Shown here: positions 33,065 through 41,493 of the stretch, piece after piece
How positions within the stretch are numbered: the first letter of the stretch is position 1
How the letters are laid out: every line of letters begins with the position of its first letter
Source of the DNA: Gammaproteobacteria bacterium
Lineage (GTDB): Bacteria > Pseudomonadota > Gammaproteobacteria > RBG-16-57-12
Assembly (NCBI GenBank): GCA_022712945.1
Contig: JAFLJP010000049.1
Coordinates: 1-44,744 of the forward strand
Direction: 5' to 3'
Length of the DNA: 44,744 nucleotides
Notes under the pieces: generated by a model
Databases searched by the model: none
The model's input: only the letters and a program-made list of their open reading frames with translations
What the model was told of the DNA's origin: nothing
Program-made: the position numbers and the translations under genes

Positions 33065-33810
33065 TGATCTGGCAGGATGCTCAGGGAGAGCAGCAGATTG
33101 GAGCGATATCTGGCACACTTTATCGATTAGTAGAGAGCCAGGAGCAGGTGGCGACTCTGGGCTATGTGGATACTCTTGAGGAGCAGGCGCTGTTGGAGGA
33201 GATGTTGGAGGGGGTAAAGCCACCCTACCCAGAGCAGAGCGATAAACTCCACTATTTGCTGAAAACCCCGTTCCGTTACCCACCCCTTGAGTGGGGTTCC
33301 CGTTTTGGAAAGGCCCACGAGCCTAGCCTATTTTATGGTGGTGGTTCTGTGCCAACAACTCTGGCGGAATCCGCCTACTACCGCTTTGTTTTCTGGTATT
33401 CCATGGAAGGTGAACGAGCAAAGCCAACTATTCGCAGCGAGCACACGCTGTTTGCTGTCGACTATCGTACTCAGCGCGGTGTTCGTCTGCAGCAAGCGTC
33501 GTTTGATCAATTCCAAGCGCAGCTTACCCATCCCTCTGATTACGGCTCAACCCAGACATTGGGTCGTGCGATGCGGGAAGCCGAGCTGGAGGCGTTTGAA
33601 TATAGCTCCGCACGTGACCCGGGGAAAGGGCATTGCGTTGCGTTGTTCACCCCAAAACCGTTTCGCCAGAAGCGCCCCAAAGAGATGAACCAGTGGCTTT
33701 GTGAGATGAGTGCCACAGAGGTCTCGTTTAAACAGTTGGCGGTTAATGAGATCAGTCACTTTCCCTTGGAGCTGTTTCTATTTGAGGGTGAATTGACGAT
33801 GCCCGCGTGA
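33064..33810 (+). CDS. RES-domain toxin
   Basis: 248 residues from a GTG start overlapping the antitoxin stop by one base. The RES-type residues can be placed: Arg in LYRLVE (about 21) or GSRF (80), Glu102 in FYGGGSVPTTLAESAYYR, and Ser181 in EYSSARD. RES toxins consume NAD+ (hydrolysis or phosphorolysis) and halt growth. With the upstream gene it forms a complete type II pair. No truncation seen. Confidence 0.88.
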   Translation: MIWQDAQGEQQIGAISGTLYRLVESQEQVATLGYVDTLEEQALLEEMLEGVKPPYPEQSDKLHYLLKTPFRYPPLEWGSRFGKAHEPSLFYGGGSVPTTLAESAYYRFVFWYSMEGERAKPTIRSEHTLFAVDYRTQRGVRLQQASFDQFQAQLTHPSDYGSTQTLGRAMREAELEAFEYSSARDPGKGHCVALFTPKPFRQKRPKEMNQWLCEMSATEVSFKQLAVNEISHFPLELFLFEGELTMPA

Positions 33811-33837
33811 ATAAGGTTTTGATGAATTATTTATCTT

Positions 33838-33934
33838 CTAGCTTCCATTGAGTTGATCAGCTTTGGTAAAATCAATATCGCTGTTATTCAACAGGATTTT
33901 CCTTGGAGTGCTCCGTTCTGGTTATTTTCCCCAT
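33838..33934 (-). pseudogene. brnA: BrnA-like antitoxin remnant, frameshifted
   Basis: ATG at 33934 has a perfect AAAGGAGG site upstream. It reads MGKITRTEHSKENPVE then stops (33884). Skipping one base restores NNSDIDFTKADQLNG, the usual BrnA continuation, before a second stop at 33838. So the gene carries a one-base frameshift and an early stop. BrnA is the DNA-binding antitoxin that represses the brnTA promoter. Confidence 0.7.
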
Positions 33935-33935
33935 A

Positions 33936-34122
33936 CTAATATCCTCCTTTGTAATATAGATCGCGCTCTTTTTTGATTGCTTTACGCACAGATATAAGCC
34001 TTGTTACACCTTTCTCTTTCATCGTATATACCACGTACAGTAATTTGGTACGACTATCGTGACCAATGAGAATCCAGCGTTCTTCATCATAATTATATCT
34101 GCTATCTTCGAATTCAGGTCCC
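33936..34122 (-). pseudogene. brnT: BrnT-like toxin remnant, 5'-truncated
   Basis: Minus-strand frame with YNYDEERWILIGHDSRTKLL, VVYTMKEKGVTRLISVRKAI and KKERDLYYKGGY, then TAG. This is the C-terminal two-thirds of the BrnT RNase toxin (ExRxxxIGxSxxxRLL and IRxISARxAxxxE pattern). An in-frame TAG at 34123-34125 and lack of the N-terminal strand show it is cut short. It lies one base upstream of brnA, the normal order. Confidence 0.75.
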
Positions 34123-34331
34123 TACCCGTGAACCCAATCGGATCTTTTGTGGTTCATCTTCCCGTTTCGGGATCATAATTCTGTGTGAGCGCATCGGTGC
34201 GGTGATAGTGGTCAGCTGTCCGCTGGTTGAGTGACCAGAAGCTGAATTTCCTTCACAGAAATTCCCTTCTCCAACCGTGAAATCAACAGTGGTTCCAGCT
34301 GATACACCAGAACCGACTCGGCCACAAGCCA

Positions 34332-34353
34332 GGTAGGGTGCATTTTACGCACC
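34332..34353 (+). repeat. GGTAGGGTGC-type hairpin, copy c
   Basis: GGTAGGGTGCATTTTACGCA(CC) just past the stop of the SEC-C gene, 22 bp; same place relative to the gene as copy b. May help end the transcript. Confidence 0.6.
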
Positions 34354-34364
34354 GGCAACCTACT

Positions 34365-35738
34365 TCAATGCAGGCAGCATTTTTTGAATTTTTTACCGCT
34401 ACCGCAGGGGCAGGGGTCGTTGCGGCCGGCATTGGGTGTTTCGTTAACGATAATTCCGTTGGGGCGGCGCTGGGTGACAAAGTAGTCGAATAGTTGTCGG
34501 GTGTTCTCTTCGATGGCGGTTTGCTGGGTTTCGATCTCACTTTGTGACATCTCTCTGAGTTCATCAATATGGTGGGCGGTGCCAAATAGCGCAATGGGTT
34601 TCAGCAGCTGTTTTAGCGGTTCTAAATCATCACCGGCAACGGTTTGCCAGAGTGTCAGCCCCCGCATGAAACCGGCGCACCACTCGTCGACGATTAGCAC
34701 GGTTTCATCTTGGTATTCCCGTTGCAAAAAAAGTGCGCTATAGGTCTGGCTTCGCAGTGCACGGACAATCTGATTGTAGAAGGTCATGATGGCTGAGGTG
34801 AACAGGTTGGCGGTTGCCTGGTCTGGGAAACTGGGCGTTACTTTTTCTCCGCCCCAGATGACAGGCATCCATTTGGAGGGGAGGATGGTGGTGGGTGAGC
34901 AGGTGATGGCAGTAAAGAAACCGTCTAGGCTCGAACTGTTGTAGATGGATTGATCGTTGCCGTACTCCAGCAGGTAACCCTCCAGCTCTTCATCCAGAGA
35001 GATTTCCATTTCCTCTGTTGATCCCGGTTCCAGTGCCGGTTGATTCTGCTGCTCACGGCTGTAGACGTAGCCGTAATCCGGGCGCTCGGTTTCGCGTTCA
35101 TCCCGTAAGCCGAGGGCGATTTCGATATCTTCGATGTCGCCCACGGTAAAGAGGTCGATCATTTGGTGTTGGCAGAGGGCCTGAATCTCTTTGATCGATT
35201 CCACCGCTTTGAGGTCGATCAGATTGCAGAGCACCAGTGTGTTCAGATCCGGGGTTGTTTTATCGAGCAGTGCACACTGTTTGGTGAGATAGGTGACGGA
35301 AAGCGTGCGGCTGGCGGGTATTTTTTCGGCGATATTTTGCAGTGCTTGGGCGGCGATAATCCGAGCCACTTCACTGTTGTGGGTGTCCAATAGAAAATCA
35401 CCAAGCGGTTGCTGTGCGGCGACTCCGATCATCGCCATGACGATGGGCAGTTCACTGGCGGCGTTATGATCGTGAATCAGGATATTAAAACTGGCCACCA
35501 GTTCTGGAATGGCGCTGTCATCAGCCAGTTGGCCCAAGGTGCGCCAAATGTGTTGTGGTACCCACACCTCTTTGCTCTCAACGGGGGCATTCAACAGTGT
35601 GCTGTCGATGAGTAGTTCGAGCAGTTGTGGTAGGTCATCTTTGCTCAGGCCCAGTTTGAGGTAGTCTATCCACGGGGTGTTGTGTTCAATCTCACCCAGG
35701 GTGAAGAGCTTTTGCACGGCATCGTTGTTATTTTTCAT
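34365..35738 (-). CDS. UPF0149-like protein with HEAT-like N-terminus and SEC-C motif
   Basis: 457 residues, cytoplasmic. The N-terminal about 200 residues are helical repeats ([36 protein letters not shown]). A UPF0149/YecA-like domain with [17 protein letters not shown] follows. The C-terminus is the zinc-binding SEC-C motif [13 protein letters not shown] (Cys443, 445, 454, 455), shared with SecA and other ribosome- or Sec-linked proteins. Function unknown. The ATG directly abuts an R5-type repeat end (35737). A truncated second copy is at 29858-30303. Confidence 0.82.
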   Translation of the reverse strand: MKNNNDAVQKLFTLGEIEHNTPWIDYLKLGLSKDDLPQLLELLIDSTLLNAPVESKEVWVPQHIWRTLGQLADDSAIPELVASFNILIHDHNAASELPIVMAMIGVAAQQPLGDFLLDTHNSEVARIIAAQALQNIAEKIPASRTLSVTYLTKQCALLDKTTPDLNTLVLCNLIDLKAVESIKEIQALCQHQMIDLFTVGDIEDIEIALGLRDERETERPDYGYVYSREQQNQPALEPGSTEEMEISLDEELEGYLLEYGNDQSIYNSSSLDGFFTAITCSPTTILPSKWMPVIWGGEKVTPSFPDQATANLFTSAIMTFYNQIVRALRSQTYSALFLQREYQDETVLIVDEWCAGFMRGLTLWQTVAGDDLEPLKQLLKPIALFGTAHHIDELREMSQSEIETQQTAIEENTRQLFDYFVTQRRPNGIIVNETPNAGRNDPCPCGSGKKFKKCCLH

Positions 35739-35757
35739 GACTTGTTCAGAGGTTCCT
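35736..35757. repeat. R5-type terminus next to SEC-C start
   Basis: CATGACTTGTTCAGAGGTTCC then CTTAA runs straight into R1 copy 3. The CAT is the start codon of the SEC-C gene on the minus strand, so the repeat end forms its immediate leader. Confidence 0.55.
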
Positions 35758-35846
35758 TAAGGGATGTAGAAGAAGTTAACGTACCGTTATTACGCCGGGC
35801 AAAAAGACAAGTAAGAGCGGTGTTTTAATAAATTCTACATTCCTAA
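35758..35846 (-). repeat. R1 repeat copy 3 (short, 89 bp)
   Basis: Reverse complement starts TTAGGAATGTAGAATTTATT and passes AACACCGCTCTTAC and a TTTTTGCCCG segment into AATAACGGTAC, ending in ATCCCTTAA. It has both R1 ends but lacks the long central hairpin. Its right end supplies the TAG stop (35843-35845) of the NodB-like gene. Confidence 0.85.
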
Positions 35847-36790
35847 GTGCAGAGTTCGGCAAAGTTTGTCGGCAGTTGTGGCTGGGTTGGGGTGCTGAAG
35901 TTGTACTGCCGTGTCATCAGTGCTTGCTTGTTCAATATATCGCTCTGTTTGGGTAGCGTCTGTTGTTGATATTGTTGGTAAAGCGGGTCGCTCATTGCCT
36001 CATCGAGTGAGACAAACTTAACCCCTGATTGCGACAGTGCTGCCAGCAGTGGCTCCAGTACTTCGCCCATGAACTCGTTGGCATGCAGTAGCAAAATATG
36101 TTTTATCTCCCGCTGTAGCAGCATTTGAGCGGCTTCCTGTCGGCTCTTTATCACCTCAAGTGTGTAGTTGATAAATTGATCTTTTAACAGTGCCATGGCC
36201 TCTTCATTGTTTTGTTTGCGGCAGGCCTGGTACTTCTCTGCCCAGACCCAATCCGCTGGGTTGATAGAGACGTGGGCAATTTTATAGCCCTGGGTGACGA
36301 GGTGGTGACGAAAAGTGTTACCGATTTCGGTATTGAATCCCTCGTCCAGATAGGTGTAGCGGTAGACCCGGTCATTCTGCTGTTGCCGGTAGCGGTCTAT
36401 CTGCTGCAGCGCTCGCTCATTCATCTGAACGTTTCTCCAGGCGTCATTTGGGCTGTTATATCGTTTGATGGCGAGGTGGTTGAAGCCGTGGTTGCCGAGT
36501 AAAAAGCCCTGTTGCAGCCAGTAGTCGAGTATCGCCTGCTTGCGGGTACTGTCAGCGCCGTCCTTGTAAATATAACTGCCGGTAACAAAGCCGTAGGGGG
36601 TGGGCACTTGATGTCTGTTGAGCGCACTTACCATCTGTTCAACGCTGACGAGGTTGCTGACCGGTAAGTCATCGAGGGTGATTGCCATCTCGACTTTCAT
36701 TTGCTTTTCTATGCTGGGTTCAGGTGTCTTTTCACAACTGATGATAAGCAGTAGCGCGCTGATAAAAAATGCACTGGTTAATATTTTCAT
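35843..36790 (-). CDS. Polysaccharide deacetylase-like lipoprotein
   Basis: 315 residues, lipoprotein (LIISC, Cys19). NodB-type motifs are visible: TLDDLP (Asp40, Asp41) and GNHGFNHL (His101, His105), with a late LLLHANEF resembling the motif-5 histidine. These fit a metal-dependent carbohydrate esterase of family CE4, likely anchored to a membrane facing the periplasm. The target (peptidoglycan, exopolysaccharide) is unknown. The stop codon lies in repeat R1 copy 3. Confidence 0.85.
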   Translation of the reverse strand: MKILTSAFFISALLLIISCEKTPEPSIEKQMKVEMAITLDDLPVSNLVSVEQMVSALNRHQVPTPYGFVTGSYIYKDGADSTRKQAILDYWLQQGFLLGNHGFNHLAIKRYNSPNDAWRNVQMNERALQQIDRYRQQQNDRVYRYTYLDEGFNTEIGNTFRHHLVTQGYKIAHVSINPADWVWAEKYQACRKQNNEEAMALLKDQFINYTLEVIKSRQEAAQMLLQREIKHILLLHANEFMGEVLEPLLAALSQSGVKFVSLDEAMSDPLYQQYQQQTLPKQSDILNKQALMTRQYNFSTPTQPQLPTNFAELCT

Positions 36791-36870
36791 TCTATTCTCG
36801 ATGAGGGTGATTCATGTTGAGTGGTGAGCACATCATAGCATGCAAAAAGAGTGATAAGCTGTGCGATAAT

Positions 36871-36890
36871 AAACACGCTGGGTAGTTACC
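36871..36890. repeat. Solo R3 terminus
   Basis: AAACACGCTGGGTAGTTACC matches the end of R3 copy 1 (AAACACGCTGAACAGTTACC, 17598-17617) at 17 of 20 bases. No rest of the element is present. It lies about 30 bp before the UPF0178 gene start. Confidence 0.6.
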
Positions 36891-36920
36891 ATTGGTGAAT
36901 TGAGAAGAGGGTGTATCGAA

Positions 36921-37376
36921 GTGAAAATATGGGTTGATGCAGACGCCTGCCCCAAGGTGATTAAGGATATTCTGTTCCGGGTGGCGGTGCGGGCTAAAAT
37001 TCAGGTCACACTGTTGGCCAACCATCCGCTTCAGGTGCCTCGTTCGCCTTTTCTCAGTTTTCGCCAGGTGAATCAGGGTTTCGATGTGGCGGATAATGAG
37101 ATTGTGCGCATGCTTCAGCCGGGCGATTTGGTGATTACCGGTGATATTCCGTTGGCCGCCGAGGTGGTGGAGAAAGAAGCGCTGGCGCTGTCACCACGGG
37201 GAGAGCTATTCACCGAGAAAAACATTAAAGAGCGCCTCAATATTCGTGACTTTATGGACACCATGCGTTCAAGCGGCATTCAGACCGGCGGCCCGGCGGC
37301 ATTGAATCAAAAAGACCGTCAACATTTTGCTAATCACCTGGATCGACTGATTGTGGTGCATCACCAACCGAAGTGA
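36921..37376 (+). CDS. UPF0178 (YaiI/DUF188) protein
   Basis: 151 residues from GTG at 36921 ([11 protein letters not shown]), the usual family N-terminus and length; AGAGGG is about 11 bases upstream. A TTG at 36900 would add seven residues. Family blocks: [72 protein letters not shown]. Structure prediction for the family is a PIN-like nuclease fold with clustered Asp residues. No biochemical role is settled. Confidence 0.9.
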   Translation: MKIWVDADACPKVIKDILFRVAVRAKIQVTLLANHPLQVPRSPFLSFRQVNQGFDVADNEIVRMLQPGDLVITGDIPLAAEVVEKEALALSPRGELFTEKNIKERLNIRDFMDTMRSSGIQTGGPAALNQKDRQHFANHLDRLIVVHHQPK

Positions 37377-37478
37377 TCTTTTATTACCGCGAGATAAGCT
37401 GCAGAATGCACTATAGAATGCATCCGACGTTTCATGAATCCGCCATTCCCTGCGAAGCACGTCGTGCAGCTGCACGCA

Positions 37479-37510
37479 GAGCGGTATTTTAATAAATTCT
37501 ACATCCCTAA
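37479..37510. repeat. Solo R1 terminus (copy 4)
   Basis: GAGCGGTATTTTAATAAATTC then TACATCCCTAA, matching the outer about 32 bp of R1 (compare 3162-3193 in reverse). The other end is absent. Just before it, CGTCGTGCAGCTGCACG (37461-37477) is a small palindrome. It lies about 30 bp upstream of the outer-membrane protein gene. Confidence 0.7.
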
Positions 37511-37543
37511 TCGCATGCGATAGAATTTGGAAGGGCCAGTGTC

Positions 37544-40366
37544 ATGTATCGACATCTCATAAAATTGATTTTGCTATTCACCGTGTTCAGCTCTTCCCAG
37601 GCATATGCAACCGCACTCCACGATCCCCAGCTCTCATGGAAAACCCTGGAGAGCCAGCACTTCCTGATCCATTTTCACCAGGGTGAAACCGAGCTGGCCA
37701 ACACGCTGGCCGCGATTGCCGAGCAACAACATCAACGTCTCAGTCAGGCATTCAACTGGCAACCAAAAGCGAAAACCCATGTTGTGCTCACTGACCGTTT
37801 CGACTTCAGCAATGGCTGGGCCACGCCGCTGCCACAAAACCACATTACCCTTATCGTCCGTCCACCCACCAGTGCTAACGGGCTGGAAGATTATGACCAT
37901 TGGCTGAGGCTGGTTTTTATCCATGAATACGCTCATATTTTGCATACGGATATGGCCAACGGCAGCCCCAAAGCGCTGCGTAATATACTGGGGCGCTTTC
38001 CGCTGCTGTTTCCGCATCTATTCCAGCCCAGTTGGTTATTGGAGGGGTTGGCAACACAGTATGAAACCGATGAAGTGCGCGGCATTGGCCGTGGGCAGGG
38101 GGCACTGTTTCGCGGGTTAATGGCGATAGAGTGGCAACAGGGTATCAAACCCCACTCACAGGTCAGTGCTAGCACCAGCGAATGGCCTGCGGGTGCAACA
38201 CCTTACCTTTATGGCGTCTATTTTCAGCAGTTTCTCAGTGAGAAATACGGTGAGGAGAAGAAGCGGGCCTGGTTGGCACGTTACAGCCGCCAACTGTTTC
38301 CCTTTATGGTGAATACCGCCTTGCGTGGCACATTCAAAAAAGGGCTTTCTCCACTCTGGGATGAGTTTAAAGCGGATTTGGATCAACGTTTTGAGAGTGA
38401 TTTCCAGCGCTATCAACAGACCGTTCAACACTCGATCCCCATTACTCATGAAGGTTATCGCTCAGGCAGTGCCCAGCTGATGGGAAATGGCGATCTCTAC
38501 TACATCGTCGACAGCCTTTACGATAACGCGGCACTATTTCGACGCCCTGGCAACAGTGACAAAAGTGAAGCCATCACTGATATTCAGGGCCAGCAATTTG
38601 ATGTTCATCCCGAATATGGCATCTTGATGGTGCAGCCGGAGGTGAATGAAAACAGCAACATCTTCAATGAAATATACCACCTGCCTCACGGTGACAATAA
38701 CCCACGACAGTTAACAGATAATGGTCGCTACCAATTTGCCATTTGGGATCAGCAACAGATTATTGCCATCCATTATGAGCTTGACCGTTTCGCCCTGCAT
38801 CGTCTCGATATGAGCGGCCAGTTGTTGGAGATACTGTGGCAAGGTGATCAGCACACGGCTTTCGCCTCGATGGCCATCTCAGCCGATGGCCAACAATTAG
38901 TTGCCTCACGACATGATCGAGATGAAAAGTGGGATCTGGCACGATTCGACCTCAAGAGTAGAACATGGCAGTCACTGACCAACAATGATGATATTGAAAT
39001 GCACCCCCGCTTCAGTCCGGATGGTGCATCACTGCTGTTTAGTGCCGACTACAGTGGCTTTTATGAGATTTATCAGCTCGATCCACAGAGTCAGCAACTG
39101 CAGCAACTGACCCACAGCTGGGGTGGTGCACAGCAACCGATGCTCGGTAGTGATGGCACTCTCTATTACAACAAACTCACCGCCAACGGCTGGAATCTGC
39201 ACCAGACAACACCGCTGACAATCTCGCGGCCACTGGTGACCACCGAGACACAACGCACCGCTCGTGTTCAGCCAGCGGCGATTAAAGCCACTACTTCATC
39301 CTACCAGGCTTTTCGCCATATCAGGCCGCAGTGGTGGTTCCCCTTCTTCGGTATTGAACCTGGATTGGCTATGCTGGGGGCAAGCACCTCCGGCAGTGAC
39401 CCGCTCTATCGACACCAATACGCGCTGTCACTGGGGTTTGACTCTGTTTCAACCGCCCCTTTTGGTTATATCAGTTACCGCTATAATGGCTGGTTTACCG
39501 GGTTGCAAGTTACCGCTCAGCGCAGCAATAGCTACTATAAAAACAGTAATGATGAGGTGATTACCATCCTGAGCAATGATGATTTAACCCTCAGCAGTGA
39601 AACCCCCTTTATCTGGCGAGATCAACAGTGGGCACTGCACAGTGGTTTAGTGATCAGTCGCGATGGTTACAGCTTTGTCGAGCGGGGTTATGCTGCTGGC
39701 AACGATGTTAACAGCAGTTTGTTTGGTCTTGCCCTGAGCTATAACAACAGCCGTTACTACCCCCGTTCAATCAGTACCATTGATGGTCGCAGTATTAATC
39801 TGGTGGTTGAGAAAAACAGAGTGTTAGGGGGTCATTACGAAGGGGTAGTACAGCGGCTGGATTGGCGTGAATATATCCGTATTGGTAGTGCAAGCACCTT
39901 CGCACTCCGCTATGCCCGGGGCCAGGGTGAGTCGTCAACCCCCCGGTTTCGGCTGGGTGGTCATCATCATATCGCCATCACCCGCCCGGGCCTTGGGTTG
40001 TCACTGCCACCATTCAACCATCAAAAATTTTCACTACGCGGTTACCCCGAGGGGCTGCCTTCGCTGCGGGGTCAGTCAATGCAGATCGCCAGTGCTGAAC
40101 TGAGGCTGCCAATCACCCGCTTAGAGCGAACCGCCGCCGTACCCCCCATCGGCCTGCAACAACTTCATGGTGCACTATTTTATGATGTGGGAAGTGCTTG
40201 GGATGAGGGTGAATCACGGCAACACAAGCGGGGCGCGGGGGTTGAGCTGCACGGTCAATTGTTACTGGGTTATCGGCTGCCCTTAACCCTGACTCTTGGT
40301 ATGGCTAAAGGTCTTGATGAGGGTGGGGGATGGCAGAGCTACCTGCGACTCTTTGGGCAGTTTTGA
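37544..40366 (+). CDS. Zinc protease/beta-propeller/Omp85-like outer-membrane protein
   Basis: 940 residues with a signal peptide (SSSQAYA). Three parts: (1) about 25-300, a gluzincin-like peptidase with HEYAH (His127, Glu128, His131) and a likely third ligand Glu167 in PSWLLEGLATQYE. (2) About 300-560, TolB/PD40-type propeller blades (HPRFSPDGASLLFSADYSG, DGTLYYN). (3) About 600-940, an Omp85/BamA-like barrel ending in LRLFGQF with terminal Phe; the GYPEGLPSLRGQSMQIASAELRLPI stretch is typical. GGAAGGG is 11 bases before the ATG. Substrate unknown; it may cleave or export a surface protein. Confidence 0.83.
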   Translation: MYRHLIKLILLFTVFSSSQAYATALHDPQLSWKTLESQHFLIHFHQGETELANTLAAIAEQQHQRLSQAFNWQPKAKTHVVLTDRFDFSNGWATPLPQNHITLIVRPPTSANGLEDYDHWLRLVFIHEYAHILHTDMANGSPKALRNILGRFPLLFPHLFQPSWLLEGLATQYETDEVRGIGRGQGALFRGLMAIEWQQGIKPHSQVSASTSEWPAGATPYLYGVYFQQFLSEKYGEEKKRAWLARYSRQLFPFMVNTALRGTFKKGLSPLWDEFKADLDQRFESDFQRYQQTVQHSIPITHEGYRSGSAQLMGNGDLYYIVDSLYDNAALFRRPGNSDKSEAITDIQGQQFDVHPEYGILMVQPEVNENSNIFNEIYHLPHGDNNPRQLTDNGRYQFAIWDQQQIIAIHYELDRFALHRLDMSGQLLEILWQGDQHTAFASMAISADGQQLVASRHDRDEKWDLARFDLKSRTWQSLTNNDDIEMHPRFSPDGASLLFSADYSGFYEIYQLDPQSQQLQQLTHSWGGAQQPMLGSDGTLYYNKLTANGWNLHQTTPLTISRPLVTTETQRTARVQPAAIKATTSSYQAFRHIRPQWWFPFFGIEPGLAMLGASTSGSDPLYRHQYALSLGFDSVSTAPFGYISYRYNGWFTGLQVTAQRSNSYYKNSNDEVITILSNDDLTLSSETPFIWRDQQWALHSGLVISRDGYSFVERGYAAGNDVNSSLFGLALSYNNSRYYPRSISTIDGRSINLVVEKNRVLGGHYEGVVQRLDWREYIRIGSASTFALRYARGQGESSTPRFRLGGHHHIAITRPGLGLSLPPFNHQKFSLRGYPEGLPSLRGQSMQIASAELRLPITRLERTAAVPPIGLQQLHGALFYDVGSAWDEGESRQHKRGAGVELHGQLLLGYRLPLTLTLGMAKGLDEGGGWQSYLRLFGQF

Positions 40367-40374
40367 GGCAAAAA

Positions 40375-40397
40375 AATACCGGCATGATGCCGGTATT
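40375..40397 (+). terminator. Terminator-like hairpin
   Basis: AATACCGGC, loop ATGAT, GCCGGTATT: perfect 9-bp stem beginning 9 bp after the stop codon. Five A residues precede it and TATC follows, so it would terminate well in the minus direction and moderately in plus. Confidence 0.7.
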
Positions 40398-40424
40398 ATC
40401 AGAAGTGCTTTGAACAGTGTTACG

Positions 40425-40591
40425 CTAGGAGCCTGTCCGAGAATAGATAGGTCTACTGCGAAAGCGTGTTTTTTGCTCATTTTCCCGCCAATTCTCGTTA
40501 AAGGGAACAACCATTCGCCTCAAATTGTCGAAAAAATGAACTAAAAATCACACTCTCTCGCGACGACCTCTATTCTCGGACAAGCTCCTAG
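40425..40591 (-). repeat. R4 repeat copy 1 (167 bp)
   Basis: Terminal inverted repeats CTAGGAGCCTGTCCGAGAAT and CTAGGAGCTTGTCCGAGAAT (from the right end). The inverted partner is at 44333-44499. Its right end supplies the TAG stop (40588-40590) of the cytochrome lipoprotein gene. The interior includes AAGGGAACAACCATT, shared with R6. Confidence 0.9.
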
Positions 40592-40974
40592 TTGTTTTTA
40601 GCGCCCTGATCAATCCACGCTTTAATGGTGGCAATCTCACCTTCACTCAGCGGCTTGCTACCTGCCCCGTGGGGCATTTTCAACGATGGATCGGCATTGC
40701 CACTGATCAATCGTGCCAGCGTACTTGAAACGCTACTGCCCGGCTCAATGATAGGGCCAAACTTGGTGCCTTTCATCAGGCTCTCATAAGAGGTCATGTT
40801 AAGACCGGTCTTGACGAAGCCAGCACCATCCTCAACATGGCACTTGAGACAGTTTTCATCCAGAATAGGCTTGACGTCCTTGTTGAAACTAACCTCTGCC
40901 TCCCCTGAACAGCCTATCATCAGTGCCATCAGACCTACTGGAACCAGCGAGAATGCTATTTTAATCTTACTCAT
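40588..40974 (-). CDS. Monoheme c-type cytochrome lipoprotein
   Basis: 128 residues, lipoprotein (MIGC, Cys22), with one CLKCH heme motif at about 42-46 in FNKDVKPILDENCLKCHVEDG and a C-terminal LKMPHGAGSKPLSEGEIATIKAWIDQG. This is the pattern of PSCyt1/planctomycete-type cytochrome c domains, with Met (KMPH) as the likely sixth ligand. Probably an envelope electron carrier. It is divergent from the two cytochrome genes at 41494-44051, and may belong to the same pathway. Confidence 0.85.
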   Translation of the reverse strand: MSKIKIAFSLVPVGLMALMIGCSGEAEVSFNKDVKPILDENCLKCHVEDGAGFVKTGLNMTSYESLMKGTKFGPIIEPGSSVSSTLARLISGNADPSLKMPHGAGSKPLSEGEIATIKAWIDQGAKNN

Positions 40975-41493
40975 TGCCTATCCTCCATTAAATCACTCTA
41001 TTTCCAAGTGGGTTTCAGCGGGGTTTCACACATAAAACAACGCTGCTCAATTTGGACTAATACTAAACCAATCACGGCAAAAAATCCCAGGATTTTTACG
41101 CCCGATGACAATCGCTTCTGCCTTTGCTGTTAATTAGTCATTTTTGCCTTCTAAAGCTGGAAATTAAAATTGTTTAATGTAGAATTTTCCCCTCCCAAGG
41201 AAGCTCTGAATAAGTCTGGTTAGAATTAGGCCGAGTGGAAATTGTTCTCATTTGTTTCGAAATGCGCAGTAATAGTCGCTCTATTGGTGCAATTTTCGGG
41301 ATAAATGAGGGCGGTTTCAGCCAGCGTAAAATAACCATGACTTGTTCAGATCTTCCTCAAGGGATGGGTGTATGTGATAAGGCGATTCAGCACCAATCCC
41401 AAGTAAATTCAAATTATTAATTAAAAAATGCTGAACAAGTCTGGTTAGAATCAGAACGTGTTTAGCGTTTCCTTGGTCATTAAGAGGTTCTTT
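40975..41493. other. 519-bp divergent gap with R5 element
   Basis: Lies between divergent cytochrome genes, so both promoters should be here. It contains the R5 element (41196-41363) and a further R5 end in direct orientation (41431-41454). GCAAAAAATCCCAGGATTTTT (41079-41099) has a small palindrome AATCCCAGGATT. AT-rich around 41400-41430. No further gene seen. Confidence 0.5.
41196..41363. repeat. R5 repeat (about 168 bp)
   Basis: Left end CAAGGAAGCTCTGAATAAGT, right end (complement) CTTGAGGAAGATCTGAACAA, imperfect inverted repeats. CTGAATAAGTCTGGTTAGAA (41206) recurs directly as CTGAACAAGTCTGGTTAGAA at 41431. Related ends are at 10826, 18276, 18626-18703 and 35736. MITE-like. Confidence 0.65.

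Larger units (their letters stand above)
33811..34364. other. 554-bp gap with decayed brnTA and unassigned debris
   Basis: Holds the brnA and brnT remnants (33838-34122), the end of the SEC-C duplication unit (from 34327) and, in between, short minus-strand frames including one with SVLVYQLEPLLISRLEKG. That last one looks protein-derived but matches no family I recognise. Confidence 0.55.
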
